A stretch of 5,914 nucleotides of DNA from an uncultured Alistipes sp. Its GTDB lineage: Bacteria; Bacteroidota; Bacteroidia; Bacteroidales; Rikenellaceae. Below the pieces are notes generated by a model. The model ran no database searches. It saw only the letters and a list, made by a program, of their open reading frames with translations, and had not been told where the DNA came from. This document shows, in pieces, positions 1 through 5,914 of this stretch; position 1 is the first letter of the stretch, and the number at the start of each line of letters is the position of its first letter. Made by a program: the position numbers and the translations under genes. Where the stretch lies: positions 1 through 5,914 of the forward strand of contig CAMWGZ010000077.1 of the NCBI GenBank assembly GCA_947173915.1, written 5' to 3'.

Positions 1-12
1 ATAACCACCACT

Positions 13-741
13 ATGGGAAGAGCTTTCGAATACCGCAAAGCGCGCAAGATGAAGCGCTGGGGACACATGGCCCGTACGTTTACCAAGATCGGCAAGGAGA
101 TCGAGATCGCCGTCAAGGCCGGAGGTCCCGACCCGTCGGGAAACACCCGTCTGCGCATTCTGATGCAGAACGCCAAGGCGGAGAACATGCCCAAGGAGAA
201 TGTCGAGCGCGCCATCAAACGCGCCACCGAGAAGGATGCGGCCGACTACAAGGAGGTAATCTACGAAGGATACGGCCCTCACGGAGTGGCGTTCCTGGTG
301 GAGACGGCGACCGACAACACCAACCGCACGGTGGCCAACGTCCGCATGCACTTCAACAAATGCGGCGGCACGCTGGGCAACAGCGGCAGCGTAGCCTTCC
401 TGTTCGAGCACAAGTGCCTCTTCAAGTTCCACGTGCCGGCCGGCACCGATGCCGAGGAGCTGGAGCTTTCGATGATCGACCTCGGCGTGGATGAGTTCGC
501 TCCCGAGGACGAGACGACCGTCACGGTCGAGGCTCCCCACGAGTCGTTCGGCGCGATCCAGAAATGGCTCGACGACAACGGCTACGAAATCGTATCGGGC
601 GAGTCGATCCGCATCGCCACCGACACCAAGGAGCTGGGCGGCGAAGAGCGCGAAGCGGTGGAGAAGCTCATCGAGCGGCTCGAAGAGGACGACGACGTGG
701 TAAACGTCTATACGGCACTCAAGGACGCGGAGGAGGAGTAA
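13..741 (+). CDS. YebC/PmpR/TACO1-family protein (DNA-binding regulator or translation factor)
   Basis: This is a complete 242-residue protein, the usual family length, starting at ATG 13 and ending in TAA. Visible family marks are the basic N-terminal helix (RKARKMKRWGHMARTFTKIGKEI, about residues 8-30), a GGPDPSGNTRLR loop (37-48), NMPKENVERAIKRA (58-71), YEGYGPHGVAFLVE (84-97), TDNTNRT (100-106), GGTLGNSGSVAFLF (118-131) and the acidic tail with DDDVVNVYT (226-234). The N-terminus differs from the common AGHSKWANIKHRK form and matches the variant I remember from Bacteroidota. Family members were first described as transcriptional regulators (PmpR, YebC). The mitochondrial homologue TACO1 and some bacterial members act in translation, helping ribosomes through proline-rich stretches. 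Which role applies here cannot be read from sequence. It is cytoplasmic. Its promoter lies left of the window, and the 12 visible upstream bases show no Shine-Dalgarno sequence. It converges on cca with a shared terminator between them. Confidence 0.95.
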   Translation: MGRAFEYRKARKMKRWGHMARTFTKIGKEIEIAVKAGGPDPSGNTRLRILMQNAKAENMPKENVERAIKRATEKDAADYKEVIYEGYGPHGVAFLVETATDNTNRTVANVRMHFNKCGGTLGNSGSVAFLFEHKCLFKFHVPAGTDAEELELSMIDLGVDEFAPEDETTVTVEAPHESFGAIQKWLDDNGYEIVSGESIRIATDTKELGGEEREAVEKLIERLEEDDDVVNVYTALKDAEEE

Positions 742-761
742 TCCCGTCCCGACAGTGGCAA

Positions 762-804
762 AGAAGAGAGCGATGCGGCAGCCGCATCGCTCTCTTTTCT
801 TTTC
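762..804 (+). terminator. Strong intrinsic terminator after the YebC gene, probably bidirectional
   Basis: A perfect 16-base inverted repeat has arms at 764-779 and 781-796. Folded, it gives about 14 bp of stem with a GCAGC loop, and it can extend by one G-U and one A-U pair at 762-763/797-798. On the + strand the stem runs into a T-rich tract (TTTTCTTTTC, 795-804), as expected of a Rho-independent terminator 22 nt after the YebC stop codon. On the - strand the stem is followed by CTTCTTTG, which is weaker but usable. The cca gene ends at 838 facing this hairpin, so one structure probably terminates both converging genes. The rest of the gap up to 837 shows no gene. Confidence 0.85.
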
Positions 805-837
805 GCATCGCGCCGTGGCTCCCGGCCCAGGAAGCCG

Positions 838-2256
838 CTACTCCGCCTTCACAAGCCCCATTTCGGCGGCAAGACGCTCCATGAGCGCATAGGCAGCCTC
901 GTATTCGTTGGGAATCTCGCCGTCCAGGATGGCGTTCTTGACCACCTCCTTGATCTGGCCGATCTCGCGGCAGGGGGCGATCCCGTAGGTGCGCATGATG
1001 ACCTCGCCCGTGATCGGCGGCTGGAAGTTGCGGATGCGGTCGCGCTCCTCCAGGTCCTTCATCTTGCGGCGCACCAGTTCGAAATTTTTCAGATAGCGCT
1101 TGACCTTGGCATCGTTGCCCGAGGTAATGTCGGCCTCGCAGAGGGTCATCAGCCGCTCCACGTCGTCGCCCGCCTCGAACAGCAGCCGCCGCACGGCCGA
1201 GTCGGTCACCATATCCTCCGAAAGGATGATCGGACGCAGGTGGAGGAAGACCATCTTCTGGACGAACTTCATCGGCTCGCCCAGCGGCAGCTTGAGCTGG
1301 CGGAAGATCGCCGGCACCATCTTCGAACCGAGCGTCTCGTGCGAATGGAAGGTCCAGCCCACCTTCGGGTCGTAGGCCTTCGTGAGCGGCTTGGCGATGT
1401 CGTGCAGCACGGCGGCCCAGCGCAGCCAAAGGTCGTCCGAGACGGCGGCCACGTTGTCGAGCACCTTGAGCGTGTGGCAGAAGTTGTCCTTGTGGGCATG
1501 CTGCCCCCGGCGTTCGACCCCCTTCAGGCGGTGCATCTCGGGAAAGATCAGTTCCAGAAGCCCCGTCCGCTCCAGCAGGTCGAAGCCCACCGACGGCACG
1601 GGCGACAGCACGATCTTGTTCAGCTCCACGATTATGCGTTCGCGCGAGACGATCCGTATCCGCTCGCGGTTGCGGGCGATCGCCTCGAAGGTCTCGGGAT
1701 AGAGCGAGAAGCCCAGCTGCGCGGCGAAGCGCACGGCCCGCATCATGCGCAGCGGATCGTCCGAGAAGGTCACGTCGGGATCGCACGGAGTGCGGATGAT
1801 CCCGTCGCGCAGGTCCTCCATCCCGCCGAAGGGATCGACCAGACGGCCGAAGTCCTCCTCGCCGAGCGACCAGGCCATCGCATTGATCGTGAAGTCGCGC
1901 CGGCGCTGGTCGTCCTCGATGGTCCCGGCCTCGACCTGCGGCTTGCGCGAATCGCTCGCATAGGACTCCTTGCGGGCCCCGACGAACTCCACCTCCACGC
2001 CGCGCGTGCGAAGCATCGCCGTGCCGAAAGTCTTATAGACCGACACCTTCGTGCGCAGCTCGCGCCCCAGCTCCTCGGCCACGGCCACCCCGCTGCCGAC
2101 CACCACCACGTCGATGTCGGTCGAGGGACGTTCCAGATAGAAGTCGCGCACGTAGCCGCCCACGACGAAGGCATCCTCGCCGCGCCGGGCGGCGATGCGG
2201 GAGATCTGCCGGAAAACGGGCAGGGAAAGGGGTGCGGGGGCATCGGGACTTTTCAC
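838..2256 (-). CDS. cca: CCA tRNA nucleotidyltransferase (class II, HD-domain form)
   Basis: This 472-residue enzyme adds or repairs the 3'-terminal CCA of tRNAs from CTP and ATP. The nucleotidyltransferase head shows FVVGGYVRD (30-38), the metal-binding pair D47/D49 in STDIDV, and RRDFTINAMA (119-128). The nucleotide-selecting neck follows with DDPLRMMRAVRFAAQLGF (167-184) and SRERI (204-208). The C-terminal half has an HD phosphohydrolase-type domain with H261, VLHDIAKP (283-290; H285, D286), FHSHE (303-307) and CEADITSGND (373-382). Length and HD tail fit Bacteroidota homologues. The start is GTG at 2256-2254: an in-frame TGA lies about 30 nt upstream, there is no ATG or TTG between, and the first internal Met is residue 81, beyond the catalytic Asp residues. 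The stop is TAG. It lies 25 nt downstream of pdxJ with no visible promoter, so it is probably the second gene of a pdxJ-cca operon. Poly(A) polymerases share the head domain, but the HD tail and neck favour a CCA-adding enzyme. Confidence 0.95.
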   Translation of the reverse strand: MKSPDAPAPLSLPVFRQISRIAARRGEDAFVVGGYVRDFYLERPSTDIDVVVVGSGVAVAEELGRELRTKVSVYKTFGTAMLRTRGVEVEFVGARKESYASDSRKPQVEAGTIEDDQRRRDFTINAMAWSLGEEDFGRLVDPFGGMEDLRDGIIRTPCDPDVTFSDDPLRMMRAVRFAAQLGFSLYPETFEAIARNRERIRIVSRERIIVELNKIVLSPVPSVGFDLLERTGLLELIFPEMHRLKGVERRGQHAHKDNFCHTLKVLDNVAAVSDDLWLRWAAVLHDIAKPLTKAYDPKVGWTFHSHETLGSKMVPAIFRQLKLPLGEPMKFVQKMVFLHLRPIILSEDMVTDSAVRRLLFEAGDDVERLMTLCEADITSGNDAKVKRYLKNFELVRRKMKDLEERDRIRNFQPPITGEVIMRTYGIAPCREIGQIKEVVKNAILDGEIPNEYEAAYALMERLAAEMGLVKAE

Positions 2257-2281
2257 GGGCGAAGAAGGCGTTTCAAGGCGG

Positions 2282-2998
2282 TTAGAAATTCAGTTCGCGG
2301 CGATAGAGGCGCACGGTATTCTCAAGGCCGTAGTAGAGCGCGTCGCAGATGAGCGCATGGCCGATCGACACCTCGTCGGTCCAGGGGATCCGCTCGACGA
2401 AATAGCGGAGGTTCTCCAGATTGAGGTCGTGGCCCGCATTGAGCCCCAGGCCGCAGCGGCGCGCCTGCTCGGCGGCCCGCACGTAGGGTTCGATCGCCCG
2501 CTCGCGGTCGGCCGCATAGTCGCGGGCGTAGGCCTCGGTGTAGAGCTCCACGCGGTCGGCCCCGCACTCCTTCGCTCCGGCCACCATCTCCGGAACCGGA
2601 TCGACGAAGATCGAGACGCGGATGCCCCGCGCCTGGAATTCGGCCGTTACCTCCCGCAGGAAGTCTCGGTGCGCCAGCGTATTCCACCCCGCGTTCGAGG
2701 TAATGGCCGTCTCCGCGTCGGGCACCAGGGTCACCTGTGCGGGACGCACCTCGCAGACCAGCTCGCGGAACGAGGGGATCGGGTTGCCCTCGATGTTGAA
2801 TTCGGTGGCGAGCACCCCCTTCAGGTCGCGCACGTCCGCATAGCGGATATGACGTGCATCGGGCCGGGGGTGCACCGTGATGCCCTGCGCGCCGAAACGC
2901 TCGCAGTCCAGCGCCGCGCGCACCACGTCGGGCAGATTGCCGCCCCGCGAATTGCGGACGACGGCGATCTTATTGATGTTTACGCTCAGTTTTGTCAT
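2282..2998 (-). CDS. pdxJ: Pyridoxine 5'-phosphate synthase
   Basis: This is a complete 238-residue TIM-barrel enzyme. It condenses 1-deoxy-D-xylulose 5-phosphate with 3-amino-2-oxopropyl phosphate to give pyridoxine 5'-phosphate, the last ring-forming step of the DXP-dependent vitamin B6 pathway, in the cytoplasm. Key motifs are NINKIA (7-12), RNSRGG (15-20), [13 protein letters not shown] (39-51; H43 is the catalytic His and H50 is also conserved), EFNIEGNP (66-73; E70 is the general base), LVPD (91-94), VELYTE (150-155), [13 protein letters not shown] (185-197; H190 is the general acid) and SIGHALI (211-217). E. coli has NIDHIA where this protein has NINKIA. I believe Asn-Lys is normal in Bacteroidota. 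ATG at 2998 is the natural start because it gives the standard N-terminus MTKLSVNIN. The same frame stays open far upstream, but that stretch is only antisense to the NAD kinase gene. It is transcribed divergently from the NAD kinase gene and leads into cca. Confidence 0.97.
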   Translation of the reverse strand: MTKLSVNINKIAVVRNSRGGNLPDVVRAALDCERFGAQGITVHPRPDARHIRYADVRDLKGVLATEFNIEGNPIPSFRELVCEVRPAQVTLVPDAETAITSNAGWNTLAHRDFLREVTAEFQARGIRVSIFVDPVPEMVAGAKECGADRVELYTEAYARDYAADRERAIEPYVRAAEQARRCGLGLNAGHDLNLENLRYFVERIPWTDEVSIGHALICDALYYGLENTVRLYRRELNF

Positions 2999-3007
2999 AA
3001 AAAACGC

Positions 3008-3015
3008 TATATTTG
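3008..3015 (+). promoter_or_regulatory. -7 promoter element (TATATTTG) of the NAD kinase gene
   Basis: TATATTTG is a full match to the Bacteroidota primary-sigma -7 consensus TAnnTTTG and lies 37 nt upstream of the NAD kinase ATG. This implies a leader of roughly 30 nt. The -33 region at normal spacing would fall at about 2984-2988, inside the first codons of pdxJ, and shows no clear TTTG. A TTTG at 2991-2994 is only 13 bp away. The 10-mer CTATATTTGC (3007-3016) recurs exactly at the uppS promoter. Confidence 0.6.
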
Positions 3016-3021
3016 CGGGTG

Positions 3022-3029
3022 TAAAGGTA
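3022..3029 (-). promoter_or_regulatory. Candidate -7 element for pdxJ (weak)
   Basis: On the - strand, TACCTTTA matches the Bacteroidota -7 consensus TAnnTTTG except at the last base, and it ends 23 nt upstream of the pdxJ ATG. No good -33 TTTG is seen at the usual 19-21 bp spacing. The nearest TTG (3044-3042) is only 12 bp away. pdxJ needs a promoter in or near this 54-bp gap, which is the main argument for it. Confidence 0.3.
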
Positions 3030-3052
3030 ACTATTTTTCCACAACTCATCGG

Positions 3053-3949
3053 ATGAAGATCATTCTTTTTTCCCGGCGGGGAGTCGCCCACGCAGCCGAC
3101 GAGGTGCGCCTGATCTTCGAGCGGATCGAGACGCTCGGATACGACTGGGCCGTGAACGAGGAGTTCGCCGGCACGGTCGAGGAGCTGACCGGCCGCACGG
3201 TCGCACCCGAGCGCCGCTACGGAAAACGGATGACGCTGCCGCAGCAGGACGAAGCGGTGCTCCTCTGCTACGGAGGCGACGGCACGCTGCTCGAAGGGAT
3301 CCAGCGGCTCGACGGCGCGGAGATCCCCGTGGCGGGCATCAACTCCGGCCACCTGGGATTCCTCACCAGCGCCCCGCAGAACGGCATCCGGGAGATCTTC
3401 GAACAGATCCGCACGGGCACGCTCCGCTGCGAAGCCCGCTCGATGCTCGAAGTGCGGAGCGACTTCGGCGGAGAGGAGACGCCGCGCCACGCGATCAACG
3501 AAGTGGCTGTCCAGCGGCAGGGAGCGGGCATGATCGCGGTCGAAACCTATATCGACGGACAGATGGTGGCCACCTACTGCGGCGACGGGCTGCTGGTCAG
3601 CACCCCGACCGGCTCGACGGCCTATTCGCTCAGCGCGGGAGGTCCGGTCGTCGCCCCCAGCTGCGCCTGCCTGATCCTCACACCCATCGCCCCGCACAAC
3701 CTGACCATGCGCCCGATCGTCGTTCCCGACCGGAGCGAAATCACGCTTCGCCTGCACACGCGCCAGGCCCGCATCTCCGTCTCGGCCGACAACGAAGCCT
3801 TCCGCGTCGCCGACGGTGCCTGCCTCACGATCCGGCGCGCGCAGCGCCGCTTTTTTCTGGCCGTCGCGCACAATATATCGTTCTACGACACGTTACGCAA
3901 TAAGATGATGTGGGGGGTCGATCCGCGCTCGGACCGAAAACCCCTGTAA
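3053..3949 (+). CDS. nadK: NAD kinase (ATP-dependent NAD+ 2'-phosphotransferase)
   Basis: This 298-residue cytoplasmic enzyme phosphorylates NAD+ to NADP+, the only known route to NADP. The catalytic GGDGT motif is at 74-78 (D76), followed by [14 protein letters not shown] (93-106), the INEV pair N149/E150, the glycine-rich [23 protein letters not shown] stretch (176-198) and [15 protein letters not shown] (210-224). The C-terminus includes [12 protein letters not shown] (277-288), which I recall as typical of Bacteroidota. Length is normal for the family. The ATG at 3053 gives the expected first beta-strand ([10 protein letters not shown]). The frame is open further upstream, through the promoter gap and antisense to pdxJ, but the -7 element at 3008-3015 and the conserved N-terminus argue against a longer protein. 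No Shine-Dalgarno is present. The stop TAA is at 3947-3949. The next gene, uppS, has its own promoter, though read-through from here is possible. Confidence 0.96.
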   Translation: MKIILFSRRGVAHAADEVRLIFERIETLGYDWAVNEEFAGTVEELTGRTVAPERRYGKRMTLPQQDEAVLLCYGGDGTLLEGIQRLDGAEIPVAGINSGHLGFLTSAPQNGIREIFEQIRTGTLRCEARSMLEVRSDFGGEETPRHAINEVAVQRQGAGMIAVETYIDGQMVATYCGDGLLVSTPTGSTAYSLSAGGPVVAPSCACLILTPIAPHNLTMRPIVVPDRSEITLRLHTRQARISVSADNEAFRVADGACLTIRRAQRRFFLAVAHNISFYDTLRNKMMWGVDPRSDRKPL

Positions 3950-3952
3950 TTA

Positions 3953-3984
3953 TTTCGTCCGTCGAATTATATTGCCTATATTTG
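3953..3984 (+). promoter_or_regulatory. Promoter of uppS-bamA (TTTC, 20 bp, TATATTTG)
   Basis: The -7 element TATATTTG at 3977-3984 matches the Bacteroidota consensus TAnnTTTG fully. A TTTC at 3953-3956, one mismatch from the -33 TTTG, precedes it with a 20-bp spacer, which is the expected distance. The -7 element ends only 7 nt before the uppS ATG at 3992, so transcription would begin within a few bases of the start codon and give a leaderless or nearly leaderless mRNA. Confidence 0.7.
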
Positions 3985-3991
3985 CACCTCA

Positions 3992-4726
3992 ATGAGCGAA
4001 GAAAAACGCATACCCCGACACGTCGCCGTCATCATGGACGGAAACGGCCGCTGGGCCACTCAGCGCGGACTGGACCGCTCGGAGGGACACCTCCGGGGCG
4101 TGGAGTCCGTGCGGCGAACGATCCGCGCAGCCGTCGCAGGCGGCGTACGCTACCTGACGCTGTACGCCTTCTCGACCGAAAACTGGGGCCGCCCGGCGGA
4201 AGAGGTCGCCGCCCTGCTGGAACTTTTCTGCCGCTGCGTGCAGAACGAGGCCGAAGCGCTGGCGGACCAGGGGGTCCGCGTGCGGATCATCGGCGACCGG
4301 GAGCGGTTCCCCGAAGAGGTCCGCGATTCGCTCGAACGGATCGAAGCATGCACCGCCGCAGGCGAGCGGCTCACGCTGCAACTGGCGCTCAACTACTCCT
4401 CGCGCAGCGAACTCGCCCGCGCCGCCCGCGAATTGTGCCGGCAGGCCCTCTCGGGCGAAATCGCACCGGACGCGATCGACGAACAGACGGTCGCCCGGGC
4501 GCTCTACACCGCCGAATGCCCCGATCCCGACCTGATTCTGCGCACGGGAGGCGAACAGCGGCTGAGCAACTTCCTGCTCTGGCAGGGAGCCTACGCCGAG
4601 CTATGCTTCACACCGGTGCTCTGGCCCGACTTCACGGAAGAGGAGTTCGCCCGCGCACTCGACCAATACGCCGCCCGCGACCGACGCTTCGGGCTGGTAA
4701 AAACCCCGACTCCGAAGAGAAGTTAA
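3992..4726 (+). CDS. uppS: Isoprenyl transferase, undecaprenyl diphosphate synthase
   Basis: This 244-residue cis-prenyltransferase adds isopentenyl diphosphate units to farnesyl diphosphate to build the C55 carrier lipid for peptidoglycan and surface polysaccharides. It works at the cytoplasmic face of the inner membrane. The family signature is complete: HVAVIMDGNGRWA (10-22, catalytic D16), EGH (31-33), LYAFSTENWGRP (57-68), NYSSRSEL (134-141, in place of NYGGR in E. coli), PDLILRTGGEQRLSNFLLWQ (179-198; R184, R190 and N193 belong to the diphosphate/Mg2+ site) and AYAELCFTP (200-208), which includes the conserved E203. The start is fixed by the conserved N-terminus, since the next Met (15) is inside the active-site loop. 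It has its own near-leaderless promoter. The stop TAA lies 8 nt before bamA, so the two genes are likely co-transcribed, which would link carrier-lipid supply to outer-membrane assembly. Confidence 0.97.
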   Translation: MSEEKRIPRHVAVIMDGNGRWATQRGLDRSEGHLRGVESVRRTIRAAVAGGVRYLTLYAFSTENWGRPAEEVAALLELFCRCVQNEAEALADQGVRVRIIGDRERFPEEVRDSLERIEACTAAGERLTLQLALNYSSRSELARAARELCRQALSGEIAPDAIDEQTVARALYTAECPDPDLILRTGGEQRLSNFLLWQGAYAELCFTPVLWPDFTEEEFARALDQYAARDRRFGLVKTPTPKRS

Positions 4727-4734
4727 ACGACACG

Positions 4735-5914
4735 ATGAACTACCCAGGCAAACTGATCCCGACGCTGGCGGCCGTCCTGCTGCTGTGCTGTCCCGGAATA
4801 TTCGCTCAGACTCCGCAGGAGCAGACCGCCGACCCGACGGTCGAAACGCTGTTCGAACAGGCACCGCTGCTCAACGCGCAGAGTCCCCGGCTCTACCGCA
4901 TCCGCAACGTCAATATACACGGCGTGCAGTTCATCAATCCGGACATGATCCGCTCCTCGTCGGGACTGATCCCGGGCGACTCGATCTACCTGCCCAGCAA
5001 CTTCGTCTCGGAGGCGATCGCCCGCCTGTGGAGCCAGCGCTACTACTCGGACATCCGGGTGGGAGCCACCATCGAGGGCGACGACCTCGACCTGGAGCTT
5101 TTCCTTCAGGAGCGCCCCAAGGTCAATTACTGGCGTTTCGAGGGCATTTCGAAGAGCAACCAGCGGGACCTGCTCGAGCAGCTCAAGCTCAAACGCGGCA
5201 CGGAGCTTTCGGACTACGTGATCGACAAGAACAAGAAGCTGATCCGCAAATTCTTCACGGACAAAGGATTCCGCAACGTCGAAGTGGAGGCGCGCATCGA
5301 GAACGACCCGGTGCTCAAGCAGGCCGTGAACGTCACGTTCGTGGTCGATCGCAAGCACAAGGTCAGGATCGGCGAGATCCGGTTCACGGGCAACGACGAA
5401 TTTTCCGACAAACGGTTGCGCCAGACGCTGAAAAAGACCCACAAGACGAGTATCAACTTCCTGCGCAGCACCAAGCTCAACGAAGAGGACTACGAGAACG
5501 ACAAGGAGCTGCTGATCGACTTCTACAACTCGAAAGGCTTCCGCAACGCCACCGTGCTCTCCGACTCGATCTACCCGATCAACGAGAAGCGCATCGGCAT
5601 CCTCATCGACCTCTCGGAGGGCAACAAATACTACATCCGCAACATCTCGTGGGTGGGCAACTCGATCTACGAGACGGACGAACTGGCCCGCATGTTCGGC
5701 GTGGAGAAAGGCTCGATCTACGACAAGAAGTCGATGCACAAGCGCCTCGGCCTGCCCCCCTACTCCTCGCCGGACGAGCAGTCGATCCTCTCGCTCTACC
5801 AGGACCAGGGCTACCTTACCTCGCAGATCGACCCGGCGGAGATCATCGTCGGCAGGGATTCGATCGACCTGGAGATGCGCGTATTCGAAGGCAAGCAGTT
5901 TACCATCAACAACG
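4735..5914 (+). CDS. bamA: Outer membrane protein assembly factor BamA (N-terminal part; runs off the window)
   Basis: The frame is open from ATG 4735 to the window edge, giving 393 codons plus one base. The C-terminal beta-barrel lies outside. BamA folds and inserts beta-barrel proteins into the outer membrane. Residues 1-24 look like a Sec signal peptide (short basic start, hydrophobic LIPTLAAVLLLCCPGIFA, probable cut before Q25). A linker of about 28 residues precedes four recognisable POTRA repeats: about 53-137 (YRIRNVNIHG to RFEG), 138-220 (to IGEIRFTGN, with FTDKGFRNVEV), 221-309 (to IRNISWVGN, with FYNSKGFRNATV) and 310-393 (with LYQDQGYLTSQI and DLEMRVFEGKQFTIN). A fifth should follow beyond the edge. 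The Cys pair at 18-19 is not a good lipobox. The ATG is 8 nt after the uppS stop with no separate promoter. The four repeats and signal peptide favour BamA over TamA or Omp85-type secretion pores, and its position after uppS agrees. Confidence 0.93.
   Translation, partial: MNYPGKLIPTLAAVLLLCCPGIFAQTPQEQTADPTVETLFEQAPLLNAQSPRLYRIRNVNIHGVQFINPDMIRSSSGLIPGDSIYLPSNFVSEAIARLWSQRYYSDIRVGATIEGDDLDLELFLQERPKVNYWRFEGISKSNQRDLLEQLKLKRGTELSDYVIDKNKKLIRKFFTDKGFRNVEVEARIENDPVLKQAVNVTFVVDRKHKVRIGEIRFTGNDEFSDKRLRQTLKKTHKTSINFLRSTKLNEEDYENDKELLIDFYNSKGFRNATVLSDSIYPINEKRIGILIDLSEGNKYYIRNISWVGNSIYETDELARMFGVEKGSIYDKKSMHKRLGLPPYSSPDEQSILSLYQDQGYLTSQIDPAEIIVGRDSIDLEMRVFEGKQFTINN

Noticed and set aside
719..1786. 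A 355-codon - strand open frame overlapping the 3' half of cca.
   Set aside because: It is an alternative frame of the cca gene, Arg/Gly/Ala-rich with no motifs, and it runs through the terminator hairpin.
1240..2352. A 370-codon + strand open frame opposite cca.
   Set aside because: It lies on the antisense strand of a clear enzyme gene, has His/Arg/Ala/Leu-rich composition, and shows no family motif. It is a by-product of GC-rich codon use.
2195..3052. The NAD kinase frame stays open upstream to 2195, suggesting a 584-residue protein.
   Set aside because: The extra part is antisense to pdxJ and the cca start, has no recognisable domain, and spans the divergent promoter gap. The -7 element at 3008-3015 and the conserved [10 protein letters not shown] start support 3053.
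2999..3871. The pdxJ frame stays open upstream on the - strand to 3871, suggesting a 529-residue fusion.
   Set aside because: The extension is antisense to the NAD kinase gene and is low-complexity, as expected from high GC at third codon positions. PdxJ has its normal start at 2998.
3930..3961. An imperfect hairpin at the end of the NAD kinase gene (CGGAC and GAAA pairing with TTTC and GTCCG, with a bulged C and a 13-nt loop), considered as a terminator.
   Set aside because: The stem is short and bulged, the loop is large, no T-tract follows, and it overlaps the uppS promoter. It may be chance.
4780..4800. A Cys pair in the BamA signal sequence (LLLCCPG), considered as a lipobox.
   Set aside because: LLLC and LLCC lack the small residues expected before the lipid-modified Cys, and BamA is not a lipoprotein. 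A cut after FA at residue 24 fits better.
4723..5739. A 338-codon - strand open frame opposite bamA.
   Set aside because: Its Val/Asp/Leu/Arg-rich composition mirrors the antisense of bamA, and it has no domain or promoter. The + strand BamA reading has a signal peptide and POTRA repeats.
1..5914. Search for mobile elements, CRISPR repeats, tRNA/rRNA genes, toxin-antitoxin pairs or defence genes.
   Set aside because: Nothing was seen. Coding density is high, all intergenic gaps are under 100 bp and are explained, and every gene is a conserved housekeeping gene.

Overview
The window reads as core chromosome of a GC-rich member of the Bacteroidota. Rikenellaceae, and Alistipes in particular, fit best, but this is inference from memory of gene order and protein variants. 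Supporting signs are: Bacteroidota-type -7 promoter elements (TAnnTTTG) in the few AT-rich gaps, no Shine-Dalgarno sequences in front of the genes, the YebC N-terminus beginning MGRAFEYRKARK, a PdxJ with NINKIA, and the order pdxJ / NAD kinase / uppS / bamA. GC content looks above 60% by eye and is even across all genes, so nothing looks recently acquired.

Layout, left to right. Positions 13-741 (+): a YebC/TACO1-family protein. Positions 742-837: a convergent gap holding a strong 16-bp inverted repeat that probably ends transcription from both sides. Positions 838-2256 (-): a CCA tRNA nucleotidyltransferase with a C-terminal HD domain and a GTG start. Positions 2282-2998 (-): pdxJ, 25 nt upstream of cca and probably in the same transcript. 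Positions 2999-3052: a 54-bp divergent promoter gap. Positions 3053-3949 (+): NAD kinase. Positions 3950-3991: a 42-bp gap with a second TATATTTG promoter almost touching the next start codon. Positions 3992-4726 (+): uppS (undecaprenyl diphosphate synthase). From 4735 (+): the N-terminal part of bamA (signal peptide and four POTRA repeats), cut by the window edge.

Functionally, the left half deals with translation and cofactor supply (YebC, tRNA 3'-end maturation, vitamin B6 synthesis). The right half deals with NADP supply and the cell envelope: UppS makes the C55 lipid carrier for peptidoglycan and surface glycans, and BamA inserts outer-membrane beta-barrels. uppS and bamA are 8 nt apart and almost certainly co-transcribed.

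I found no mobile element, CRISPR array, RNA gene, toxin-antitoxin or defence system. I do not think the window holds an undescribed system. The points most worth checking are regulatory: the near-leaderless uppS promoter, the interleaved pdxJ/NAD kinase promoters and the convergent terminator.
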